From: Lasiosphaeris hirsuta
Taxonomy: Eukaryota > Ascomycota > Sordariomycetes > Sordariales > Lasiosphaeriaceae
NCBI GenBank assembly: GCA_030549175.1
Contig: JAUKUA010000002.1
Span: 1,612,001 to 1,676,000 of the forward strand
DNA: 64,000 nt
Direction of reading: 5' to 3'
The position numbers and the translations under genes are program-made. The notes beneath the pieces were generated by a model. That model ran no database searches and had not been told where the DNA came from. It saw nothing but the letters and a program-made list of their open reading frames with translations. Each line of letters begins with the position of its first letter. Positions within the stretch are counted from its first letter, which is position 1. This document shows positions 11,258 to 21,355 of this stretch, one piece after another.

Positions 11258-13090
11258 ATGGGCTCTCTCAAGTACCGGTGCGCCGTGCTGGCTGCCCTCG
11301 TCGGCACCCTGATCCGGGGCGCTGGCGCGGGCGAGGTCTTCCAGGTGCCCTTCACCACCGACCTCACAAACGATGGGAGCGACCCCGACCTGCTCCCGCC
11401 CGCCACATACGGGCCCGACGGTCCATGGCAGGCCGTCTCGATGATGCTGGGCAGCTACCAGCGCCCGAACCGGTCCATCGACTTCAACGGTGGGCCGCGG
11501 GTGCCGATGTGGCCCACCGACTCCATCATTCTCCAGATATCCGAGAAGGCGGCCGGCGGCAAATACGACATCCACAACGGGACTGCATCCGAGCCCTGGT
11601 ATGAGTTCGGCAACAACGGCAACAACACGGCGCAGTTGGCCGACTATTACGCCAACCAGACGTCCGAGGGCGTCTGTGTCTTTGACAGCGTGACCCTGCT
11701 CAACATGCGCTTCGACGGCGCCATCTACGCCAACGCCAACGCCTCCATCTACGCCATGAACACCACCAAGGTCACGCTGCGCGACGGCACCACATACACG
11801 CCCGTCGTGGGGAACCTGGCGCTCGGCCGCCCCATTGAATTCTTCCTCGGCACGAGCATCCTCGAGCAGATGAAGGACGACGGGCTCATCGCGTCCAGCT
11901 CGTTCGGCCTGCACCTGGGCAGCGTCCCGCTCAAGCAGCGGGGCTCGCTCATCTTTGGGGGGTATGACGAGAGCAGGGTGATAGGGCCAATTGCCGTCTT
12001 CAAGTGGGATGATATTGGGGATCCTAACATTTTCCTCATCGACCTTAACATTGGTGTCGAGACGGGCCGGTGGCCGTTCAACACCACCGAGATCCCCAGC
12101 TTGTGGGAGAAAACAACCGATGAGGCGGGCATCGCAATTGCCGAGTACTACGGCGGCAAGGATGGCTACATCCAAGCCTACCCCAATGCCGCCGTCCCTG
12201 GCATCTACCTCCCGACGCCCATCTGCGCTAACGCGGCTAAGCACCTGCCCGTGACGATGGACAACAGGACGGGCTACTACCTGTGGAACACCGAGGATCC
12301 CACGTACTGGTCCATCGTCAACTCGGGCGCGTACCTCGCCTTCACCTTTGCCGACAGCTCGGCGACCAACGTCACCATCAAGGTGCCCATGACGCTGCTC
12401 AACCTGACGCTCGAAGCCCCCATCATGCCGACCCCGACGCCCTACTTCCCCTGTCACGACCGCGCCGAGAATGTCTCGTACTGGGAGCTGGGCCGAGCCT
12501 TCCTCCAGGCTGCCTACTTTGGCATCAACCTGGACACAAACATGACCTATCTGGCCCAGGCACCCGGACCCAACATGGACCAGAGCATTGTCCGGACCCT
12601 CAAACCCGGCGAAACGACGTTGGTGTCCAAGCCGGTCTCGTCCTTTGTTGACAGCTGGCGCGGCGAGTGGCTGGCGCTGGAGTCGGACACCCCAGGCGGT
12701 TCGTCGTCGACGTCGAAACGGGGCATCAGCGGGGGGGCCATTGCCGGCATCGTCGTTGGTGTCGTGGTAGGCGTTGCGCTACTTGCTGCCGCCGGCTGGT
12801 TTGTGTGGCGAAAACGGAATCCGCAGGCGAAACTGCCGCTCAACCCCGTCGAGCTGCACACGGGCCCCCAGAATCGAGGAGCGCCAAAGCCATATAGCGA
12901 GAAGGATATCAAGGAGGTTGGCGACAATTTTGTACATGAAGCGGCGAATAGTCCGATACAAGAGATGGAGTCGCCGGCTCCGAGGACGCTGAACGAGGCG
13001 CCTGGCTCTCCGGGCGTCTATGAGATGCCGGCTGACCCATATGTCGCCATGGATCGGAGGGACAGGGGAGAGCGCTTGAGTTTGTTATGA
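11258..13090 (+). CDS. Membrane-anchored aspartic-protease-like protein, catalytic motifs lost
   Basis: Single-exon gene of 610 residues. I chose the ATG at 11258 because it starts a signal peptide (about 1-24); the frame is open 24 codons further upstream. The ectodomain has the pepsin-like (A1) two-lobe arrangement, including a GSLIFGGYDES segment typical between lobes, and many N-glycosylation sequons. Neither catalytic triad is canonical. Where DTGS is expected there is an IDFNGG stretch, and the second D(S/T)G position reads NAAVP. Near the C-terminus GGAIAGIVVGVVVGVALLAA forms a membrane helix followed by RKR and a cytoplasmic tail of about 80 residues. It is probably a non-proteolytic surface protein with an A1 fold. 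Its role is unknown; binding or sensing are possibilities. The 485-codon antisense frame here is a GC-bias shadow. Confidence 0.8.
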   Translation: MGSLKYRCAVLAALVGTLIRGAGAGEVFQVPFTTDLTNDGSDPDLLPPATYGPDGPWQAVSMMLGSYQRPNRSIDFNGGPRVPMWPTDSIILQISEKAAGGKYDIHNGTASEPWYEFGNNGNNTAQLADYYANQTSEGVCVFDSVTLLNMRFDGAIYANANASIYAMNTTKVTLRDGTTYTPVVGNLALGRPIEFFLGTSILEQMKDDGLIASSSFGLHLGSVPLKQRGSLIFGGYDESRVIGPIAVFKWDDIGDPNIFLIDLNIGVETGRWPFNTTEIPSLWEKTTDEAGIAIAEYYGGKDGYIQAYPNAAVPGIYLPTPICANAAKHLPVTMDNRTGYYLWNTEDPTYWSIVNSGAYLAFTFADSSATNVTIKVPMTLLNLTLEAPIMPTPTPYFPCHDRAENVSYWELGRAFLQAAYFGINLDTNMTYLAQAPGPNMDQSIVRTLKPGETTLVSKPVSSFVDSWRGEWLALESDTPGGSSSTSKRGISGGAIAGIVVGVVVGVALLAAAGWFVWRKRNPQAKLPLNPVELHTGPQNRGAPKPYSEKDIKEVGDNFVHEAANSPIQEMESPAPRTLNEAPGSPGVYEMPADPYVAMDRRDRGERLSLL

Positions 13091-13969
13091 TGTCGTAAAT
13101 CAAATTTGATAGATTTTCTTTTCAAGTTTGATCTTGGCCATGCAAGAGCTGCGGGCCCTTTCTATGCACGTTCTTTCTTCTTTTTGTTGTTCAGGTGACC
13201 AATCGTAAGGTATTGGTGGAAAGAGCGAACGCGACAGTGCCCATTCTGTGGCAGAGGGCAAACAGGCGAACAAGGAGTCACCAACCAGACCGCCAAAATT
13301 CTGTTTGCCATTTGTAGGTGGTGCCTGAATGCAGTGAGGCCTACCCTCTGGTTTGGCGAGGCGATTTTTGTTATTCACACTCTTGTCTTAAATATCAGTG
13401 CAACTCACTCGACCTGTTTTGTTGCCCCCAAGTGCCGGAAGCAAACCACGGTACCTCACGGCACGCCCACAACTGGCTCTCTTAAAGCCATCCTTCATGA
13501 ACGAATCCAACACCACCAGCATGAACCACCAGGAGCGCTCTGCGCACACATCCTCTCCTACCTGAACAGCCGCCAAAGTCAGCTTGGGCAGCAGCAGTTA
13601 ACTGTATAACCCTCAAGAAGAGAAGGAACAGTTAACCCACCCTGAGCTCGATGCTGTAACCGAGCGCCTGACTTGTCTGGCAAGCTCGGCAACCTCGATG
13701 CACATCATGTTTGTTGGCTGCATGGCCCAGTTGCTCTCACCAGCCAGGGGATGGGACTTCATTGTTGCTGTAGCACTGCGAGAGCGAGACGGCCGTGTCG
13801 AGATAGACGTCGCGAAGAATGATTGCTTTAGCGGCACCTGTCGACAACTGATACCGACTTTTTTTCGAGCACTGGAAAGCCATCTCTCCAGAGGCACTCA
13901 ACACGGTGAGACTCGATGATTGCAACCATTGGTTGCTTCCTTCCCTACTAATATCTAGCTATACTAGAT
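13091..13969. other. Intergenic, no gene seen
   Basis: Contains only short unmatched frames on both strands. I see no domain, promoter element or repeat to report. Confidence 0.4.
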
Positions 13970-16300
13970 CTTGCAGAAAATGAGGACATCTCAGTGGCAT
14001 CATCAGACGAATTCGAAGCCACGGCGATCGCCTACGCTGGTCAGAGAACCAACAACTCGGTAGATCTGCTACGAAACCTGGTGCAATCCGTCTCGAAGAA
14101 GCACAGCTGGAACCTACAACGCCAACCAACATTCAGGGAGACCTTTGAACGGTGGAACAGCTTCCACGGACTGCTACACCAGAGGAACATGGCCGCCGCG
14201 AGCTTCAGAGAGAAGATTGTCAGACAGGCCTATCTGTGTGTCGCGCCAGCCGATGTCCGGGCACTGCTTCATGCCATGTTCCTGCCCAAGTCTGCATCCG
14301 AAGTCTGGGAAGGGCTGAGGTGTCTCGCCAGGCCGATAGCGGACTGCCGCCTGCTTCAGCAAAGCTCCCGGGCTTCCGAAATATCCGCATATGCCAAGTC
14401 ATTCCCAAGCGATTCGAATCTGGTGGGACGGGGCTGGAATCTTCGTATCGGGTTGACATCCCAGAGGCTTGGTGTCGCCTCAGTTCCGACAGCATCTCGC
14501 TAGACCCGGCACACCTGACCACGCCGAGTGCCTTTCACGAACAGTTCCAGCAGGACTGTGCTGTATACCATTACCATCATCATGCAGAAATCCAGCTCTT
14601 TGCGCGACACGAGATGGGTAGCTCGTCGCGCCTCCCAACCTTTGAGTACTTGGGCTTCAGCCAGAAGGCTTGCTTATTCTGTCAATGCTCCTTTCAAGAG
14701 TTGGAGCTTCGGCCGGCAGACATGAGAGGAAGACGCGAGGCCCGCGATCGGGCTCGGGCGGCCCCATCTCTACATCGTTTGGACTGGGTTGCATCTGCGC
14801 TCACGCAGCTTGAAGACTCGTGTCCCAAATCAAGCTGTATCTGCAACAGCCCGTCATAGCTGGAAAGCTGTTTGCAGGTTCGGCTCTGCGTCCCTTCATG
14901 TGCAAGTTCATGGCAGATCAGCCAGAATTGTTCACTGGGATGGGAACTGCGCAGCTGGGGAAAGACAAATGTACCGAGCAATCAGAGGGAACACTTGCGG
15001 AGGAACAGGAACCAACGTGAACATCTACAACCTCTCCGCAGGATTTTCCAGTCAACAAATATAGGTCCCACCAGGCCCAAGTCAGAGATCACGATTCATG
15101 TGTCTTGTGTAACGAACTTCCAACGAGCCCCTGTTCAAGGTGCCTGAGCTGCCACTACTGCTACAAGGGCTGCCAGACTCGCGACTGGCCGAGCCACAAG
15201 CTCCTTTGTAAGGCCGTCGCCGACTCGAAATCCACTCGACCCTCACCTCGCCACAAGAGGGCGATTCTCTTTCCGGTCGACAGCCTCCGCCCCAGCATAA
15301 TATGGCTTCCCTGCACATTCGAGTGTGACAACGAGTATGGACATGTGTACCATTCGGCTGATCTCTATCCTCACCTCGGTGCCGACAGGCCGTATCTAGC
15401 AACCATCTACATTGGACGTTATCCGACTCGAGATCTAGTGCCGGGCTTTGGGATACCGTCACGCTCACCATCTGAAGACGGCTATTCCATTGTTCTCAAA
15501 CTCGGGGACACATCTTTACTCGACGGATCTACCTGTAACCGCAGCATCGTTGCATCTGTGGGGAGCTCGGGCGAGATCCCCCACCAGTGGCGTGGTCCCG
15601 TTGTCGCAATGCGGTAAACCGCTTCCGGGGCCATCGAGGACATCACCCTGGCTGATTTCCGACATGTTCTCGACCACATACAGATCAAGGGCGGTACCGG
15701 CACCGCTGACATTTCCATCACCAGCGGTGCGTCCGGCTGCCCGAATTGCCCCGATGACCCCGACATGGAATCGCCCTGGATTCGCGGCGTCGAGATGTGC
15801 TCCGATATTTTGAAAGAAGTTGCCCGCGGCAGGACAATGCTCAGATCCCACCACTTTGTTCCCACCCGTCTTCTCCGCCACCGTGCCGCGCATGTCGGAG
15901 CCCAAGTATCGCCTATTTCTCGACGTCTCGGGATGCCGATCATCCTGATGCAAAATGGCCGAGATGTTCAAATGGAAGGTGGCACTGTGCTAGTGGGAAT
16001 AAACATGGCCGCCACACTGTTCATGACAGAGATCCGCCCAGAGGAGAATGGGTGGGGATACAGCTTGTCGCCCTGGGACGGGGATGTAGGACATGTGGCT
16101 GCTGTTAGGGAAGACGGGAAAGATCTTGAGGCTGAGGACCTCAAGTTGATGGCTCGGTTCATCCTCGAACGAGTGAAATTGAAGATGCTTGGGGCCTTGG
16201 ATGCTGGGCCGGCCTCGCTGGCTAAGAAGCGGGAGGTTTGGAACTTTATAACCCGGGAGAACATGCTGAAGTTCAAGGATGACTCGGAGCTACAGGCGTC
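13970..16300 (+). pseudogene. Decayed deaminase-like + MYND zinc-finger gene
   Basis: Consecutive pieces in different frames read as one protein. First is a helical N-part (13994-14370). Next, after a frame change near 14360, comes an OTT_1508-type deaminase-like block with HHAEIQLF and a following KACLFCQC metal-ligand pair (about 14574-14690). After another shift near 14820 comes a MYND finger at about 15096-15210 (CVLC, CSRC, YCYKGCQ, DW, H, C). A C-terminal part continues in the same frame to about 16290. In-frame stops interrupt it at 15018 (TGA) and 15615 (TAA). The second follows VVAMR, where relatives usually continue with Gln, so CAA to TAA fits RIP-type C-to-T change. No ATG precedes the first piece in frame. 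Domain calls are good; the pseudogene status is inferred from at least four lesions. Confidence 0.6.
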
Positions 16301-16582
16301 TGGTAATCCGGATTTAAACCATTTCGGCAGGGAGCAACCAGACCTTCCGAGTTTTCTACGCGGCGTTGCTTGCTTGGTCTTCTTTTTCTGTTTGGTCTAC
16401 ATGCTTGCTAGAGCAATAGCTTGTAAAGCCATACTAGGATACTGTAGGGAGAGACCAAAGATCCTCAAAGCTAAGATCCTCTCTACCTGGCACGGCCTTG
16501 GTAGTCTCCGGCACGTAGGTAAGCAATTGCCTTGTAAGAACGGAATGGTCGGAACATATCAGGAGGAAGAATTTCTCCTTTG

Positions 16583-17038
16583 TCATAGGTTTGTCGTCCC
16601 CCCAAGGGCCTCCCAGGCAGTGGATATATCAATAAAACCCTTGCACATGTTGAGACAAACGGCCCTGATAGGTTTTAAGAGCTCCTCAAGCAGGTACTCG
16701 AAACGAGCGATATCCTCTCTTATCTTTGGGGAATGAATGTCAACGTCCTGGCTGATGGTATCTTCGACGGGGCCAATAGCGTTATCCTGGTCGAGGTCGC
16801 CACTTATTTGCTCTTGGTCCAGGTCGCTTCCCGAGTCTTTATCGCTTTCAAGGCCGTATTTATCGATTTCACCCAGAATAAAGTCACCATCATCATAGTT
16901 GTCTATATAAGGGTCGGCCAGGAGAAATGGAATATTATCAGGATATGATCGGGTCAGGGGCTTATCATCGAAGTCGGGTGGCGAGTCTTGCAGAACGCCG
17001 GGACTTAGACTCGGACTCGGGTAGGGAGTTCTTGCCAA
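16583..17038 (-). other. Unidentified open frame, acidic, no ATG
   Basis: A 151-codon frame opening with TTG. It encodes a Pro/Ser-rich start, a very acidic middle (runs of Asp, Glu and Gln) and a helical end with CLNMCKGF. There is no ATG until close to the end and I recognise no domain. It lies just downstream of a decayed gene and near other coding debris, so it may be a remnant of a mobile element or an orphan exon. Confidence 0.25.
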
Positions 17039-17257
17039 GGGTAGTCCGGGTTCTAGCTCGGGAGTAGGTCCTCTCAGGAGTAGGTCCTCGTGTTGGCAGG
17101 GAGTGTAGGCTTGGGCTTCGACTCAGGCAAGGAGCCTTGAAAGTGGCCGGATGCAGCAAACGAGCGCGGGACAGCCATCGATCCGACTCTGATAAATAAA
17201 CGAACTAACAAGAATCCAGGTCTAGCCAACGAACGAATCAATTAGAGAACCAGCCAC

Positions 17258-17450
17258 TAAGAGTGAGCCACGGCCTTCAGCTCCTCGAGATTTTCGTGGT
17301 AGATGAGTAGGTAATACGGCAGCTCGGTGATGAGCTTGGTGCCGCGGAGCCGCTCAAACTTCAGCGCATATTCGACCTTGTTGAGCTTCTTGCCGCTCCA
17401 GTTCCAGCTATAAGATACTTTGCGGAGAATAATATCTACCGAAAATATAA
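17258..17450 (-). pseudogene. Terminal-exon-like coding remnant
   Basis: About 60 codons on the minus strand end in a stop near 17258. They read as good protein with biased third positions (Trp-Asn-Trp, then KFERLRGTKLITELPYYLL). Upstream, the sequence turns AT-rich within a few codons and has no start. It looks like the 3' end of a gene whose remainder was lost or mutated. I do not recognise the family. Confidence 0.3.
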
Positions 17451-18043
17451 ATATTACGGATAGTATCTTCCCCTAACACGCTCTAGAAGTATCCGATCTT
17501 AACCGGGCCCTAATTTACACTAGCTACACTCTAATTACCTACTTACCTCTACGGCCCTACTTTGGAATTCGGGGCCTCTATGAACCTACTTCCGGCCTGT
17601 CTGATCGGCGACTATACTATCCGGCCTCTTATTCCGGAGTATATAATCCCGAAACTTTCATCGTTACCGTGGCGTTGCGGACTTGCATAAAAGGATTATA
17701 CTTGCGACTTCCGTGTTCCTCACGCCGATTCTAAGTATAGGTTTTGCTACTTGCAAGTTCGTAACCGTTTCTGCCACCTAAACTAATGAAGCTAGTGGTT
17801 TGGGACGTATCTCACCACACGGAGTCACTTCATAGTTGTTAACAGCTAGGTATTGAGTCCCTGTTCCTGGTGTTGCAGCTTTTTTTTTCTTACATTCCTC
17901 AACATACTATATCATTTTGATGCGGGTGTCGCCACTTTGTGAGCCGTGTTTGCCTCGGATTCCTTTGTTTGTCTAGAGTGATTCCATTCTCAAATGTAGT
18001 TGGCTGTGACCGGAAACAGTAACGAAAAAGGAGAGCTTTGCAC
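17451..18043. other. AT-rich stretch upstream of the 18.4-kb gene
   Basis: No gene seen. The sequence is richer in A and T than its surroundings from about 17400 to 17530 (runs such as TATAAATATTACG) and then becomes ordinary promoter-like DNA. Confidence 0.35.
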
Positions 18044-18050
18044 TATAAAT
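18044..18050 (+). promoter_or_regulatory. TATA box for the 18.4-kb gene
   Basis: TATAAAT lies about 310 nt before the ATG at 18360 and about 75 nt before the upstream ORF at 18123. The position fits a core promoter with a long 5' leader. Confidence 0.45.
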
Positions 18051-18122
18051 GCAGCCCTTCCGCCAATAGCTGCAAGTGACGACTAACAAAGAAACAACCG
18101 AGCTCAATTTCGACCCAAAAAG

Positions 18123-18281
18123 ATGTACGCATCACTGCTCCCTTTCCAGCTAGCTGTCGCCGTCACAAAGGCGAATTCCGTGTTCCGTTTTGTTTCCTTG
18201 GAGCTCAGGCTCCAGACTTTTCTCGACACATCTATTCCTTCCTTCGACGTGATGATCGTTGTCGCCAAATTTGTCGGTTAA
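18123..18281 (+). other. Upstream ORF (52 codons) in the leader
   Basis: An ATG 73 nt after the TATA box opens a 52-codon frame ending in TAA at 18279-18281, 78 nt before the main ATG. The peptide begins MYASLLPFQLAVAV and is hydrophobic at its N-terminus. If transcription starts near the TATA box, this uORF would be met first by scanning ribosomes and could lower translation of the main frame. An intron removing it is possible because GTACGC follows its ATG. Confidence 0.35.
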
Positions 18282-18359
18282 ATAAGACTCTGGCTCTGGG
18301 TTCCCTTTCGGAAACTTTGTCGGAAAGCAGTAAGCCGCATTAGCGGTAGAGAGGCTATA

Positions 18360-21263
18360 ATGGCACGGGGGCGACCGACCAGAAGAGCGAGTATCCTTGA
18401 GAACCTCATCTTTCCCTCCGTTCTCGACTCATCTTCAAAGCCAAGAAAGAGAAAGAGAGACCAGTCAGTTGATCGCGGTCATTTACCCACTCATGATGGA
18501 TGGACTAAAGCAGAGCCTTCCCTACGGGCAAAAAGGAGCAAAACAACCGCTCAAGGGGGAGCTGCGCTGGACGAAACCCCACCCAAGCGAGGTACCCGAG
18601 AACGAGTCGCTCCAAAAGGAGCCGCCCCGAAAAAACATGCCACCACGAAAGGTAGCATCCCAATACAGGCAACATCAGGGAAAAAGAGTGGTCCTAAAGG
18701 GGAAGATGTGCTCAAGCCGGGTGTCTCTGAATCCTCGTCGGATAGTTCATTGGATGCTCATGCTTCTCCTGTAACCAGTAGAGTTACTCGGGCTACCACC
18801 AAACGTCTTTCCCAAAAACGCCCTGCATCAAATCCCAGGAAAGAAAGATCCCAAGCAGCAGCTCAGAAGAAGAGACCGACCGTTCCCAAAATCTCAAAAG
18901 CTGCGGAGACCAGGTCGACACCACCCCCTCAATCCGTCAAACGTCGTCACGATCTGCCGGAAAATCATCCCACGCCGGAAAGCATTGTTAGGAGCCCGGC
19001 CGCGAGAAGTATCACTAAAAACTCACTTCTCCGAAACAATACGACATCTCAACCCAGAGAAACTCCACCAACTCCGCTATCGAATAATGCGCCTTGCAGC
19101 CCCCTTAAAAAGACAAAGACGAGAAGGCCTACTCCCATCACAACCGTCACCCGCAGCCCTTTGACAACCCCTCCCAACGACTTACGCCTCACCGACACAG
19201 TCACGCCGGCGGAAAGCCTCTCCCAGTCCGAAAAAGGTCTCCTTTACTCCCCTATAATACCTTCTCATAACCTCACCACCACCTCCCCCAGTCTCAAACC
19301 CCCGCCGACTCCCATCATCCGAGAGCCAGACGACTTCGCGTATTTCCACTGGCGCGCCAAGAGAACTAGGGCCTCGACAACCCACTCCCTCCTTCCCAAA
19401 CCATCCTTTCCCAAACCATCCTTTCCCAAACAAGCCTGCCCCAAAGCAGAACCCACCCGCCCACTGCCCACCACCTCTCCATCCCCGGCCACCACCTCTC
19501 CATCCCTGGCCACCACCTCTCCATCCCCACGCCCCAGAAGCCCCTCACCCAATACGGCTCCAACAACCGCCCAACCCCTCTGGACCTCTACCCCCAAACC
19601 TCCGCTAGCCCGTCCCTGGCCGCTGCACGTGGGCTCGATCCTCTGCGAGCCGTGCTTCCACACCGACGTGGCGCGGTGGCTGCGCACACGGCGCAACGTA
19701 GCGAATATCCTCAGGCTGCTCGGTGGAGACGGCGCGCTGGAGGCCATGCGGAAGGCGTTGAGATTCGCGGGGCAGGCGGAACTGAGCTGGGAGGGGATTG
19801 AGGATGCGAAGAGGCGAGCGAGGGATAGAGAGCGAGAGGAGAGATTGTTGGCGGAGAGGAAGGGGTTGCCGGCGCATCTTTTGGTGGGTGTTGATACTGC
19901 CAAGTCGGAAGGGGTAGAGCCGGTGGAGTTGAGGTGGTGGGTTCCTGGGAGCGGGGTGGTGATCAAGAAGGGGGTTGTGGTTGAGGAGAGGACGGATAAG
20001 GTGGTTAGTAAGTTGGAGAGAGACGAGAGGGGTTTGTTGTTGTTGCGGAGGGAGGTGGCGAGGAGGGTGGCGGAGGGCCAGGAGAACGTTCCGGGCGTTG
20101 ATGAGCTGCTTGATGGACTTCGGGTGGAGGTTGGGTTGGAGAAACGGGAGCTGGACGGCCTGGAGAAGCGGTTTGCTGAGATGCTGGAGCAGTGGGGGGA
20201 TATATCCGTTCGGGACAGGGATGTCAGGGAGGTAATTCGGACGGCACCGTCTGTTGAAAGACCTAAAAAGTGGAAAATTCTGCAGAAACAGTGGTGGGCG
20301 TTCGACGCGACGCTACAGGATGCCTATAGGAAGCTGCAATCCACCAAAACCGAGAGCGGTACCGCCAGCCAGTCTGAGTTTGACGTAACCATAGCCGCCA
20401 AAGCGAGGGAAGCCGCTATCACTCCAGCCGAGACGAGAACCCAACACGTCAGTCTCGAGACCCAAGACGAAAATGGGAAGCAAAAAGAAACAGGACTCGG
20501 AAAACAAAACAAGCCGGTCAAAGCAAACAAGAAATCCGAAAGGCAAGAGTTCAACCGCCTTGTCAAGACATTGGAACTCAATGCGACTGTTGAGGAAAAC
20601 TTGAAGAAGATTGGTGATCAAATTGCCCAAGTCACCTTCGCTCTCCAGAAGCAAGGGAAGCTTGCCAAACCAAGCTCGTCAAAGGAAATCCCAGACACTC
20701 ATTCCAGCAAACCACAGCTTGATCAGGGTAAAGATGCCGTACCGAAAATGTCCGACTTGCTACCTCAAGAACTGAAACACTCGGGAGATGACGTCACCCT
20801 ACCCTGTCTGTATTGCTCTGAGTCTGGCGCTGCCAACCGGCGTTTGGCACGCAAGCCGCGTTACACCTCTATGCAAGCTGAGAACATGTACCGCAAGAAG
20901 CCGTGGATCAAGCCGCTCATGTGGGTGTATAAGAATGGGTCGGGATCGGAGAACGCGACGTCAACGGCTAAGAATTTGTTTGAATTGATCGACAAGAGAG
21001 GATCCTTTGCCCTTCAGCCAATTCCAGGCCTCAGTTTTCAGGTAGATAGATCAGGCGGGGAGGTCAGGATTGTACTGATGGAGATGAAAAGCATATATGA
21101 CGAGATACCAGTGACGAAACCAGGAGCAGAGCGGGTGGGGGAGGATGCAATTGGGGGCTTTGGGCCATTTGGGGCTTTGGGAGTGGTGGACAAATTTTCA
21201 AATGGGGAATACATGGGGTCTCGGAGCATATTCGCAAAAAATCAGGCGAAGGACGAAGCCTAG
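18360..21263 (+). CDS. Large basic, low-complexity, probably nuclear protein
   Basis: Single open frame of 967 residues. Roughly the first 420 residues are disordered and rich in Lys, Arg, Ser, Thr and Pro, with nuclear-localisation-like clusters (SKPRKRKRDQ, KRPASNPRKERSQ) and short tandem repeats (KPSFP and ATTSPS units near 19400-19530). The middle (about 425-660) is more ordered and mostly helical, beginning around WPLHVGSILCEPCFHTDVARWL. A charged region and a C-terminal segment with a CLYC pair follow. I recognise no family. The disordered basic N-part suggests a chromatin- or nucleus-associated role, which is inference. Length, the absence of frame breaks and a TATA-like element upstream support a real gene. 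Confidence 0.75.
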   Translation: MARGRPTRRASILENLIFPSVLDSSSKPRKRKRDQSVDRGHLPTHDGWTKAEPSLRAKRSKTTAQGGAALDETPPKRGTRERVAPKGAAPKKHATTKGSIPIQATSGKKSGPKGEDVLKPGVSESSSDSSLDAHASPVTSRVTRATTKRLSQKRPASNPRKERSQAAAQKKRPTVPKISKAAETRSTPPPQSVKRRHDLPENHPTPESIVRSPAARSITKNSLLRNNTTSQPRETPPTPLSNNAPCSPLKKTKTRRPTPITTVTRSPLTTPPNDLRLTDTVTPAESLSQSEKGLLYSPIIPSHNLTTTSPSLKPPPTPIIREPDDFAYFHWRAKRTRASTTHSLLPKPSFPKPSFPKQACPKAEPTRPLPTTSPSPATTSPSLATTSPSPRPRSPSPNTAPTTAQPLWTSTPKPPLARPWPLHVGSILCEPCFHTDVARWLRTRRNVANILRLLGGDGALEAMRKALRFAGQAELSWEGIEDAKRRARDREREERLLAERKGLPAHLLVGVDTAKSEGVEPVELRWWVPGSGVVIKKGVVVEERTDKVVSKLERDERGLLLLRREVARRVAEGQENVPGVDELLDGLRVEVGLEKRELDGLEKRFAEMLEQWGDISVRDRDVREVIRTAPSVERPKKWKILQKQWWAFDATLQDAYRKLQSTKTESGTASQSEFDVTIAAKAREAAITPAETRTQHVSLETQDENGKQKETGLGKQNKPVKANKKSERQEFNRLVKTLELNATVEENLKKIGDQIAQVTFALQKQGKLAKPSSSKEIPDTHSSKPQLDQGKDAVPKMSDLLPQELKHSGDDVTLPCLYCSESGAANRRLARKPRYTSMQAENMYRKKPWIKPLMWVYKNGSGSENATSTAKNLFELIDKRGSFALQPIPGLSFQVDRSGGEVRIVLMEMKSIYDEIPVTKPGAERVGEDAIGGFGPFGALGVVDKFSNGEYMGSRSIFAKNQAKDEA

Positions 21264-21355
21264 GTACCTATTATGATAGTTTGGACAAACACTGGCATAA
21301 CACCAGTCAGCAGTACAACAGCGAACATAATTAGCTTGCTTCGATCCAGACATGC

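Noticed and set aside
11000..12457. 485-codon minus-strand open frame
   Set aside because: Antisense to the aspartic-protease-like gene. It arises from GC-rich third positions, begins without a good start and has no domain.
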